The notes under the pieces were generated by a model. That model was not told where the DNA came from, made no database searches, and worked only from the letters and a program-made list of their open reading frames with translations. Source: Haematococcus lacustris (taxonomy: Eukaryota > Chlorophyta > Chlorophyceae > Chlamydomonadales > Haematococcaceae). From it: a stretch of DNA of 64,000 nucleotides. The stretch is from contig JASKMD010000019.1 in assembly GCA_030144725.1 (NCBI GenBank), positions 7,552,760 to 7,616,759 of the forward strand, written 5' to 3'. Of the stretch, positions 44,101 to 64,000 are shown in pieces; position 1 is the stretch's first letter, and the number at the start of each line of letters is the position of its first letter. A program made the translations under genes and the position numbers.

Positions 44101-47100
44101 AGAGGGGGCAGGCGGCAGGGAGAGGGGGCAGGCGGCAGGCAGAGGGTGCAGGCGGCAGGGAGAGGGGGCAGGCGGCAGGCAGAGGGGGCAGGCGGCAGGG
44201 AGAGGGGGCAGGCGGCAGGCAGAGGGGGCAGGCGGCAGGGAGAGGGGGCAGGCGGCAGGCAGAGGGGGCAGGCGGCAGGGAGAGGGGGCAGGCGGCAGGC
44301 AGAGGGGGCAGGCGGCAGGGAGAGGGGGCAGGCGGCAGGCAGAGGGGGCAGGCGGCAGGCAGAGGGGGCAGGCGGCAGGGAGAGGGGGCAGGCGGCAGGC
44401 AGAGGGGGCAGGCGGCAGGGAGAGGGGGCAGGCGGCAGGGAGAGGGGGCAGGCGGCAGGGAGAGGGGGCAGGCGGCAGGCAGAGGGGGCAGGCGGCAGGG
44501 AGAGGGGGCAGGCGGCAGGCAGAGGGTGCAGGCGGCAGGGAGAGGGGGCAGGCGGCAGGCAGAGGGGGCAGGCGGCAGGGAGAGGGGGCAGGCGGCAGGC
44601 AGAGGGGGCAGGCGGCAGGGAGAGGGGGCAGGCGGCAGGCAGAGGGGGCAGGCGGCAGGGAGAGGGGGCAGGCGGCAGGCAGAGGGGGCAGGCGGCAGGG
44701 AGAGGGGGCAGGCGGCAGGGAGAGGGGGCAGGCGGCAGGGAGAGGGGGCAGGCGGCAGGCACACTTTTGGAACGGAGTCCTGGCTCAATGGCGGCTGACC
44801 TGCCAGGCGAATGGTGTCCACCACATGGGGCTGGGCAGGCACCAGGGGCGGTACCACCAGCTCTATCTGCGCCGCCAGCAGCAGCAAGGGCCGCCACACG
44901 CATGCCACCGCCACCATGGGCTGGGGCTCAGCCTCCCTCGGGACATCACACAGACAGGTCAGCCCTGCAGCCCCCCTTCAGGCCAGCCCCTTATGCCCCT
45001 CTGCCCATACCACCCAGCCGCAGCCTGGAGGTCCGCAGCTCCCAGGGACAGTGTCAGGGGCATACAGGCGGGAATGGCCGCCACCAGCCTCGCAGCCCTG
45101 CGCAGGCCAGCCCCTCTGCCAGCTCCTCTAGCCAGCCCCAACCTCTCAGGCCTAGTCGGTCTGGCCCCCAAGTTCCTGTCTCCCACTGCACAGAAAATAG
45201 CCCCCTCCTTCTGTACCCACCCCTCCACCCCAGCCCCACCAGCCGCCCAGCCATTGGCCCCAGCCCCATCAGCCGCCCAGCCATTGGCCCCAGCCCCATC
45301 AGCCGCCCAGCCATTGGCCCCAGCCCCATCAGCCGCCCAGCCATTGGCCCCAGCCCCATCAGCCGCCCAGCCATTGGCCCCAGCCCCATCAGCCGCCCAG
45401 CCATTGGCCCCAGCCCCATCAGCCGCCCAGCCATTGGCCCCAGCCCCATCAGCCGCCCAGCCATTGGCCCCAGCCCCATCAGCCGCCCAGCCATTGGCCC
45501 CAGCCCCATCAGCCGCCCAGCCATTGGCCCCAGCCCCATCAGCCGCCCAGCCATTGGCCCCAGCCCCATCAGCCGCCCAGCCATTGGCCCCAGCCCCATC
45601 AGCCGCCCAGCCATTGGCCCCAGCCCCATCAGCCGCCCAGCCATTGGCCCCAGCCCCATCAGCCGCCCAGCCATTGGCCCCAGCCCCATCAGCCGCCCAG
45701 CCATTGGCCCCAGCCCCATCAGCCGCCCAGCCATTGGCCCCAGCCCCATCAGCCGCCCAGCCATTGGCCCCAGCCCCATCAGCCGCCCAGCCATTGGCCC
45801 CAGCCCCATCAGCCGCCCAGCCATTGGCCCCAGCCCCATCAGCCGCCCAGCCATTGGCCCCAGCCCCATCAGCCGCCCAGCCATTGGCCCCAGCCCCATC
45901 AGCCGCCCAGCCATTGGCCCCAGCCCCATCAGCCGCCCAGCCATTGGCCCCAGCCCCATCAGCCGCCCAGCCATTGGCCCCAGCCCCATCAGCCGCCCAG
46001 CCATTGGCCCCAGCCCCATCAGCCGCCCAGCCATTGGCCCCAGCCCCATCAGCCGCCCAGCCATTGGCCCCAGCCCCATCAGCCGCCCAGCCATTGGCCC
46101 CAGCCCCATCAGCCGCCCAGCCATTGGCCCCAGCCCCATCAGCCGCCCAGCCATTGGCCCCAGCCCCATCAGCCGCCCAGCCATTGGCCCCAGCCCCATC
46201 AGCCGCCCAGCCATTGGCCCCAGCCCCATCAGCCGCCCAGCCATTGGCCCCAGCCCCATCAGCCGCCCAGCCATTGGCCCCAGCCCCATCAGCCGCCCAG
46301 CCATTGGCCCCAGCCCCATCAGCCGCCCAGCCATTGGCCCCAGCCCCATCAGCCGCCCAGCCATTGGCCCCAGCCCCATCAGCCGCCCAGCCATTGGCCC
46401 CAGCCCCATCAGCCGCCCAGCCATTGGCCCCAGCCCCATCAGCCGCCCAGCCATTGGCCCCAGCCCCATCAGCCGCCCAGCCATTGGCCCCAGCCCCATC
46501 AGCCGCCCAGCCATTGGCCCCAGCCCCATCAGCCGCCCAGCCATTGGCCCCAGCCCATCAGCCGCCCAGCCATTGGCCCCAGCCCCATCAGCCGCCCAGC
46601 CATTGGCCCCAGCCCCATCAGCCGCCCAGCCATTGGCCCCAGCCCCATCAGCCGCCCAGCCATTGGCCCCAGCCCCATCAGCCGCCCAGCCATTGGCCCC
46701 AGCCCCATCAGCCGCCCAGCCATTGGCCCCAGCCCCATCAGCCGCCCAGCCATTGGCCCCAGCCCCATCAGCCGCCCAGCCATTGGCCCCAGCCCCATCA
46801 GCCGCCCAGCCATTGGCCCCAGCCCCATCAGCCGCCCAGCCATTGGCCCCAGCCCCATCAGCCGCCCAGCCATTGGCCCCAGCCCCATCAGCCGCCCAGC
46901 CATTGGCCCCAGCCCCATCAGCCGCCCAGCCATTGGCCCCAGCCCCATCAGCCGCCCAGCCATTGGCCCCAGCCCCATCAGCCGCCCAGCCATTGGCCCC
47001 AGCCCCATCAGCCGCCCAGCCATTGGCCCCAGCCCCATCAGCCGCCCAGCCATTGGCCCCAGCCCCATCAGCCGCCCAGCCATTGGCCCCAGCCCCATCA

Positions 47101-47973
47101 GCCGCCCAGCCATTGGCCCCAGCCCCATCAGCCGCCCAGCCATTGGCCCCAGCCCCATCAGCCGCCCAGCCATTGGCCCCAGCCCCATCAGCCGCCCAGC
47201 CATTGGCCCCAGCCCCATCAGCCGCCCAGCCATTGGCCCCAGCCCCATCAGCCGCCCAGCCATTGGCCCCAGCCCCATCAGCCGCCCAGCCATTGGCCCC
47301 AGCCCCATCAGCCGCCCAGCCATTGGCCCCAGCCCCATCAGCCGCCCAGCCATTGGCCCCAGCCCCATCAGCCGCCCAGCCATTGGCCCCAGCCCCATCA
47401 GCCGCCCAGCCATTGGCCCCAGCCCCATCAGCCGCCCAGCCATTGGCCCCAGCCCCATCAGCCGCCCAGCCATTGGCCCCAGCCCCATCAGCCGCCCAGC
47501 CATTGGCCCCAGCCCCATCAGCCGCCCAGCCATTGGCCCCAGCCCCATCAGCCGCCCAGCCATTGGCCCCAGCCCCATCAGCCGCCCAGCCATTGGCCCC
47601 AGCCCCATCAGCCGCCCAGCCATTGGCCCCAGCCCCATCAGCCGCCCAGCCATTGGCCCCAGCCCCATCAGCCGCCCAGCCATTGGCCCCAGCCCCATCA
47701 GCCGCCCAGCCATTGGCCCCAGCCCCATCAGCCGCCCAGCCATTGGCCCCAGCCCCATCAGCCGCCCAGCCATTGGCCCCAGCCCCATCAGCCGCCCAGC
47801 CATTGGCCCCAGCCCCATCAGCCGCCCAGCCATTGGCCCCAGCCCCATCAGCCGCCCAGCCCTGGCCCCAGGCTCACCCGGCAGGTGTCCTGAGCCCAGT
47901 GCTTCAGGTGCCCCAGCTGTGCCAAGGTCACGCCCTCCTCCAGCTGCACATCCAACCGCAGGCCAGGGGGCTC
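35109..47973 (-). CDS. Large leucine-rich-repeat protein, multi-exon
   Basis: At least a dozen minus-strand exons carry LRR-like L..L..L segments. Well-bounded ones are 47973-47878 (VQLEEGVTLAQLGHLKHWAQ), 44945-44800, 43796-43688 (LTQLTVSASDSSW, LLGLRRLVLDG), 43054-42912 (GLRQLTELRVLPACGQGLED, LAALTSLQVLVVGGC) and 42145-41967 (LSRLTALRNLSLTPLG, LLQRLEVGC). Others are 41143-41026 (DQLRSLRLTSVK), 40183-40043 (LVAIGALTQLTQLCLT, LTALSKLVALQ), 39692-39347, 37936-37850 (LPPTLTKLVLEHAVL), about 36905-36791 (AAPHLTHLDLTE), 36458 to about 36250 (LAQLTRLERLEVRD) and the last, 35892-35109. The last exon ends in TGA and includes EVVQVLEQLKDLQLLYLYTD. LRRs mediate protein binding; no kinase, F-box or signal peptide was seen. 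Exons before 47973 may exist. Introns are packed with minisatellites. Confidence 0.7.
37516..37632 (+). repeat. 22-bp GCTAGGTGACAGCTGCTGC repeat
   Basis: Five to six units in an LRR-gene intron. Confidence 0.88.
38090..38196 (+). repeat. (CACAG)n pentanucleotide
   Basis: About 21 perfect CACAG units in an LRR-gene intron. Confidence 0.95.
39700..39850 (+). repeat. Telomere-like TTAGGG patches with GGCA repeats
   Basis: Several GGGTTA and GGGTTG units, then the complementary CCCTAA run at 39816-39844, so units occur in both orientations within 150 bp. Confidence 0.8.
42354..42475 (+). repeat. 30-bp purine-only repeat
   Basis: Four units of GGGGGGAGGGAAGGGG-type sequence, with nearly no pyrimidine on the plus strand. 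In an LRR-gene intron. Confidence 0.92.
42688..42765 (-). repeat. Telomere-like CCCTAA patch
   Basis: CCCTAAACCCTAACCCTAAC and degenerate copies. It is internal and lies in an LRR-gene intron. Confidence 0.85.
43146..43500 (+). repeat. CCCCCT and CTCCACC pyrimidine tracts
   Basis: A (CTCCCC)n array at 43151-43215 and a longer imperfect C/T tract at 43360-43500 with CTCCACC units. Pyrimidine-rich on the plus strand throughout. Confidence 0.85.
43891..44760 (+). repeat. 20-bp G-rich minisatellite, about 43 units
   Basis: Units consist of AGAGGGGGCA plus GGCGGCAGGC or GGCGGCAGGG. The last base (C or G) varies from unit to unit. A rarer AGAGGGTGCA variant occurs twice, at 44141-44150 and 44521-44530. 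Lies in the LRR-gene intron between the exons ending 44800 and starting 43796. Confidence 0.95.
45240..47862 (+). repeat. 30-bp minisatellite, about 87 units
   Basis: Unit core GCCGCCCAGCCATTGG then CCCCAGCCCCATCA. By eye the units are identical except one 29-bp unit near 46552 that lacks a single C. The array keeps plus and minus frames of 440 to 1,500 codons open; the one-base loss switches frames midway. It lies in an LRR-gene intron. Confidence 0.97.
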
Positions 47974-48857
47974 CTGGGCTGTGGGGCTGCTGGGGGCCGC
48001 AGGGTTGGAGGTGGGCAAGGGGGGTGCAGGTGGGGGGTGGGATGTGGGCTGCGCTTGCCCACTAGCAAGTGTAGAGAGCGGGGGGCAGGTGGTGGACATG
48101 GGACACAAAGATGGGGGGCTAGTGGGTGCGGGGGTCCGCTGCAAGGTATCGGGATAGGGATAGGCTGTCAACCTGCTGCGGCTGCCTGGCCTGCTCAGCT
48201 CCTCAATCACAGCTACTCAGGGGTAGTTATCCGGTGTGTTCCTTCTACAGCTAAGGCTGAGTTGCGTGCGTTGCAGTGAGTATGGTTCGCGAAGGTGATC
48301 TTTTAAGGAGGTGACAGCAGTGCGAGGTCAAGCCCTGCAGATCCAAGATCGCGCATTGCGGCCCGTGAGCCAGCTGCCCGTGCTCTACAGCGAATCCGCT
48401 GTCAGGCACTTGGCGGTGTGCGGCCAGCTGTCGGTGTGCTGTGGGCGAGCTGTCGATAAACGGCTGTTGAAGGGCAGCTAACGGTGTCCTGCAACTGGGG
48501 AAGCAAGATGGGATGCGACCAAGCTGGTTGGGGGGATTGGTGTGGCGCCACGCATGGTGTGACCGTCCTCGCCCGACTGACCCGACCGGTCTCGCCTGGC
48601 CCCGCTCAGCCTAGCATGGCGTTCAGGGTGTTGGCCAGAGATATCCGTGCCGGAGATGGTCACGTGAAACCCCAACATGTAGCAATCCTGTTGTTCTTCG
48701 ATATTGTGTTGCAGGGAGTCGGCTACGCACACGGGTCCCGCGTTATCTACAAACTTGGGTTTAGTCTACAATGGGTCCCAGCCGGCCCCGAGGCCGCTCG
48801 AGCTTATCAAACAGTCATTGATCTTTGCGGTGCATAGAACTATGGCTCAGGCAACAG
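47974..48857. other. Between the divergent LRR and GT90 genes
   Basis: The minus-strand frame of the 47973 exon stays open up to about 48210 with Pro/Ser-rich sequence, so the LRR gene may start there. A plus frame (48484-48837) with MAFRVLARDIRAGDGHVKPQ and a hydrophobic ILLFFDIVLQGVGYAHG stretch is complex but unrecognised; it ends just before the SINE-like repeat and may be a mobile-element relic. Confidence 0.4.
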
Positions 48858-48980
48858 GCACACACACCAGAAGGCTGAGCTGAAGTGGGCATTAGCTCAG
48901 GTCAGTAGCTTTTACAATGATGAGCTCGCAGCCCGGTTCGATTCCAACTCATGCATTTTGGCGTAGCATTAGGGCTGTAA
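48858..48980 (+). repeat. SINE-like repeat, copy 2, with Pol III box-like motifs
   Basis: About 80-90% similar by eye to 22902-23030. It contains TTAGCTCAGGTCAGTAGC, resembling a tRNA A box (TRGCNNAGYNGG). About 45 bp later comes GGTTCGATTCC, a perfect B-box match (GGTTCGANTCC). A full cloverleaf does not form (T stem and acceptor do not pair), so it is tRNA-derived or tRNA-like rather than a tRNA gene. It sits about 195 bp upstream of the GT90 start codon. Confidence 0.7.
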
Positions 48981-49173
48981 GTTTCAGGATTTGTATGGAC
49001 ATCGTAAATAAAATGTGAAACATAACATAGGGAGACAACGTGAGACATAACATAGGGAACGCCTCACTTCAGCCCAATTTAGGGGACCTCCATGTACCTC
49101 ATCCATGACCCAGTTTCCACGCTCCCCTTGACATCCTTGCTACCTCGCCTTTGCTTTGTCTGCGTATGGCCCC

Positions 49174-60495
<11,322 letters not shown>

Positions 60496-60528
60496 CGGGG
60501 GGAGGGCTGGGACGGATGTATCAACACT

Positions 60529-60573
<45 letters not shown>

Positions 60574-62249
60574 CTCGGTTTTTTTTATCAAACGTGGCTT
60601 TGCGCTGGCTCAGCACCATTAGCAGCAGCATTGCAGGGAAGGGGTGGGTCAGGTCCAGCTGGGCTGGGGTAGTAGTAGTAGTTGTTACACTAAGGAGGCA
60701 GGGCTTGGGTGGATACAAGCCAACCCCCAAAGGTAAAAGGCTGAGAGGCTGCTGGGCTGGCTGGCTGGGGTAGAGCGGTTGGGTAGTTGGGCCAAGGCAG
60801 ATCAGCTTGCGGTGAATGAGATCAGGTCAGATCAGGTCTGAAAAGATGATGGTGACCCAGGTCAGGGCAAACCAGATCAGGTTGAGGTGATTGGCAAACC
60901 AGATCAGATTGAGATCGTCATAGCCCGAGGCAGCGTGAGGGATGCGGTGCAGCCGGCAGGTCTGCGGTTGGCAGTCAGCAGGTCCAGCCTAGCGGGGCAT
61001 CATGTCAGTAGTGGCAGTTGCTTGGGCTGACAGTCTCCCCAGCCCATGCCATGACAAGAATGCCAAGGCCATGGTTCCCAGCAATTCGAGAGTTTGAATG
61101 TGAGTGCGGTGCATGGTGTTGTCGTGACTGCCGTGTCAGCTATGACTGATGTCGCGATGCAGCCGGGCGTGGAGCTGGGCTTTGAGGCTGTACCTTGGAG
61201 CTTGGCTTGCCAGCAGAACAGCATGATGCCACGCGAAATGTGCAGTGCGGCAGCTGCTCGCTCAGCACCCAGCATGCAGCAGGTGAGGCACTGACTGACG
61301 AAAAAGAAGGGCATCGAGGTACTGCAAGGGGAGTTGGTCATCATCTTTCTCATCCAATAGCATGCAGCAGATTTGGCAGTGATCGAGGAGATTGAGGGGT
61401 ACTGCTAAGTTGGACCTCCTCTGTCTCCTCCGTGTTGCAGTTCCTGGTGCTAGTGCTGGCTAGGTTGACTTGCTGGGTTGCTAGAGCTGGGTGGCTGGAA
61501 CCATCGTTGTTGATTCCTGTGTGTGCCTCGCAATTTGCAGCTATTGGATCAAGGCGTGCCTCAGGGCTAACTTTCAAGGTGATGAGACGGGCGCAACAAG
61601 GTGCCATGGCCTGGGCGCTCACGGCGGGTTGGGGTTTCATACTTGCATTACTTGCATCATGTATTATGCATCCCTCGCCTTGGTCGGGTGTTGCAGGAGT
61701 TGCGATGGGCTATCCTGGTGTTGACTGTGCATTGTGTTATGTTGACGGTGTATGCTGTGTCACTTCATGCTGTCCCGTTTTTGCACCTGCCGCACACACC
61801 GCACGTAACAGGACTATACGTAGCTCGTTGTTGTTCAGTAGACCTTCACCAATGCTGCAACGTTGTCAACACTTGTTTGTTCTTAAGGACCTATCTATTT
61901 TTCCTGCAACTTTCCGACAGCTGCAGAGTGCGAGGCAGTTAATGGCAGACCGCCAGTCGCGGCTTCACACGCCACCCGGACATGTCCCAAAACTCGGCGC
62001 AGGGCAGATGTGGCGTGGTCGGTCGTCTGTCTGTCAACGTCAGATGTCAAATGTCCTGGTTTGCGATTCGGTACACGTTCTTCGTGATGCGCGCGTGCGC
62101 CGCCTTCAGTGCAGCTACTTGAGCTGCAGCCTGTGTGCAGTGCATGCGACATTGAGATGGTTAGGATGCGGTGTGACACGCTTCCCAGAGCAGCCAAGGA
62201 AGGCGTGATGCTGTTTTAGGGTATCAACACGCGAGCTCCACAGCTCTAT
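60496..62249. other. Unassigned region after the GT90 gene
   Basis: CAG run at 60532-60571; CAGATCAG-type repeats at 60800-60920. A plus frame 61432-62208 (258 codons, no ATG at its start) has hydrophobic stretches (FLVLVLARLTCWVARAG, GFILALLASCIM) and no repeats, and a plus segment 61094-61285 ends at a good GTGAGG donor. A gene may be present but no family was recognised. Confidence 0.35.
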
Positions 62250-62457
62250 TTAGCCAGACAGGCAGATGCACTGGCAGCAGCGACCAGCACCACCATCGAA
62301 ACTGCCGGCAGCAGCTGCCCAGGCAGCAGCAGCACTTGCCGAACACCCATCACCACCAGCACCACTGCCAGCAGCAACAGCCCAGGCGACAACGCCAGCA
62401 CCCACCTCCCCTCTCAAGGCCAGGCTGGCGTCCACCTTGTTGATTGCTCGCAACTGT

Positions 62458-64000
62458 TGCACAACACCTGCAGGGTCGCATGCAGCATGCCATCCCATCA
62501 GAGTCCTGGCCGCATGGTAAGCATGCGCTGTGACCTGTCACGTATCTCCTCATGAGGCCCCTGCCCTGCTTGCTCCAGCAGCAGCAGCAACAACACATGC
62601 AACCACTCACCTGTGGCGACCTGCTGACTGGCAGACACTGCCCTGCCAAGGCGCTGCAGCTCCACCCGCGTGGCCCTACAGGCAGGCAGGCCGGGGTGGG
62701 GCAGCGTGGGCCAGCGTGGGCCAGGGAGGGCAGGAAGGGCGATGATGGCTGACACCACTGACACTGTCAGCCACTAGGCTGCTTGGCCACCCTCCACGGG
62801 TTCGGGATGGCTCAGGTGGTGAGGAGCACAGTTGACAGGTCAGGTTCAAGCCAGCTGCATGCTGCATGGAGCCACAGGGCTACTGATGGCCAGCATGTGC
62901 GAGCAGGCCCAGCATGTGCAAGCATGTGCCACCAACACAGTAAGTAAGAGGTAGTCGGTCAAGCAGGCAGGCAGGCAGCCAGCCCGACTAGCAGTCAATC
63001 ATGCTGCGATAAAGTCCAGCAGCCAATCAAGCCAGGTGTGACTAGGTGGAATGTCAAGCGCCACGAGATGTGATTTCATGCAGAAAGAGTGAATGTGACA
63101 TGAGTGACACACAGAAAGAGTGAATGTGTGGTCATCGGCAGGCCAGGACAGTCTGGACTCACTTTAGCTTAGCATACCCACGCTCCATTTCCTCCTGCCC
63201 CAATTGCATGCGTTGCTGTAGCCAAGCAGGCAGCATGGAGCAAGTAGGGCAGCATGAAGTAAGTAAGGCAGCATGGAGCAACTGGGGCAGCATAGAGCAA
63301 GTGTTCAGCATGGAGTGATGGGCAGCATGGGGCCTGGAGCATGGAGGCATGGTCAAACTGATGCCACTTCATGCCACCTGAGGCACAGGTGCCCGGGCTC
63401 TGTGCAGGCCACCTAAGGCCACCCCTTCCTATCACACGCCCCGCTGTGTTCTGACACACCAGCAAAGTGACTGCACGAAAAAAAAGAGATTTGGGATGGA
63501 GGTTTAGTTGAAGCGGCCTACACTGCTTACACATGTGTATAAACCATTGACCAGCTCACACCAGGTCCACCCGCCCGCTGCACCCCAGTGCTGTGCCTCC
63601 TTTCTGATGTTGCCCTTGCTGTACTCCTGCCCTGCTAATGCACCCCTGCTGTGTGCCCTTACACCCATCATGCAGTGCCATGCAGTGGTAGCTTCAACCA
63701 CACAGTCCCCACATCCACATGTAGGTGATGGTATTGTGCTGTCATATCCGTCACCCTGGCCTGGTTGCTTGGTCTCGTCCAATAGCAACTCGGGCAGAAA
63801 AGCTTGCAACAGCACCCTGCCTAGCCCCCCCATGCCTCGCCAGCACTGTCCACCAGCCCTGGCCACCTAAACAGTTGAGTCACCCCTCTGCAGGATCACC
63901 CTGCTATGCCGCCCCATGCCCCACCTCCAGCTTCTCCATCTGCACTTGATAGTCCGCAAGATGCGTTTTCCCGGCTTGCACCTGACAAGTTGCCACCAGG
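62458..64000 (-). CDS. Coiled-coil protein, partial (enters from the right edge)
   Basis: Minus-strand exons run from the window edge. Exon 64000-63925 reads HLADYQVQMEKLE before GTGGGG. Exon 63215-63163 (after TGGCTACAG, before GTGAGT) reads QRMQLGQEEMERGYAKLK. Exon 62675-62611 (after CCTGTAG, before GTGAGT) reads TRVELQRLGRAVSASQQVAT. A further segment near 62480-62400 reads GVVQQLRAINKVDASLALRG. Heptad-like spacing of Leu/Met and abundant Gln/Glu/Arg point to a long coiled coil. The family is unknown and exons between 63215 and 63925 may be missing. Continues outside the window. Confidence 0.5.

Noticed and set aside
44825..47893. A 1,022-codon plus-strand open frame
   Set aside because: Repeat-driven frame over the 30-bp array; its register changes at the single-base deletion near 46552.
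43666..48279. A 1,537-codon plus-strand open frame
   Set aside because: It exists only because the 20-bp (60-bp cycle) and 30-bp arrays lack stops; real exons lie on the other strand.
48880..48960. A functional tRNA gene
   Set aside because: A and B box motifs are present, but the T stem and acceptor stem do not pair.
61432..62208. A 258-codon membrane protein
   Set aside because: No ATG at the start, no recognised family, and uncertain splice context; kept only as a note in the unassigned region.

Overview
The window is nuclear DNA from a eukaryote, most likely a chlamydomonadalean green alga of the Haematococcus type. Genes are split into many short exons by GT-AG and GC-AG introns, GC content is high, CAG/CTG, CTGC and other GC-rich tandem repeats are everywhere, and the transposons and their relics are typical of such genomes. 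The species name is inferred from general resemblance only. Nothing bacterial (operons, Shine-Dalgarno sites, CRISPR) is present.

Left third (1-24 kb): mobile DNA. A long repeat-rich reading frame with a GCR1_C-like domain (23-2470) is followed by a 60-bp minisatellite, two oppositely oriented arrays of a palindromic motif (3.8-4.05 and 6.8-7.0 kb) and a CCCAG pentanucleotide array. A Ty1/copia pol gene without gag (7.2-11.95 kb) is broken by frameshifts and by a precise 1,673-bp insertion with 175-bp LTRs and a 5-bp target duplication. Next comes the most interesting locus, a six-exon Fanzor gene (eukaryotic TnpB relative, 13973-22787) with all three RuvC motifs. Its reading frame carries an in-frame TAG at codon 145, and its third intron is 6.07 kb because it holds an element with imperfect terminal inverted repeats. 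That element in turn carries a 2,450-bp DNA transposon with 27-bp inverted repeats, a 4-bp target duplication and a decayed transposase, inserted into a tandem array. A 2-kb CAG-based array and telomere-like repeats fill the rest of the intron.

Middle (24-48 kb): minus-strand host genes. There are exons of an unrecognised gene (24.2-26.6 kb), a Ser/Pro-rich reading frame (26.9-27.6 kb), a J-domain (DnaJ-like) gene (34.13 to at least 32.2 kb), and a large leucine-rich-repeat gene (48.0 to 35.1 kb) whose introns contain a 20-bp array with higher-order structure and an 87-copy 30-bp array.

Right third (48-64 kb): a plus-strand gene for a predicted type II membrane glycosyltransferase of family GT90/CAP10 (49174-60495). 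It can be modelled end to end as 12 phase-consistent exons encoding about 560 residues. One intron holds a 4.3-kb minisatellite, another a CTGC array, another a CTG array, and three of its eleven introns use GC donors. A tRNA-promoter-like (SINE-like) repeat lies in its 5' flank and again just behind the Fanzor gene. The window ends with exons of a minus-strand coiled-coil protein. Very long open frames over the tandem arrays are consequences of the repeats and are not annotated as genes.
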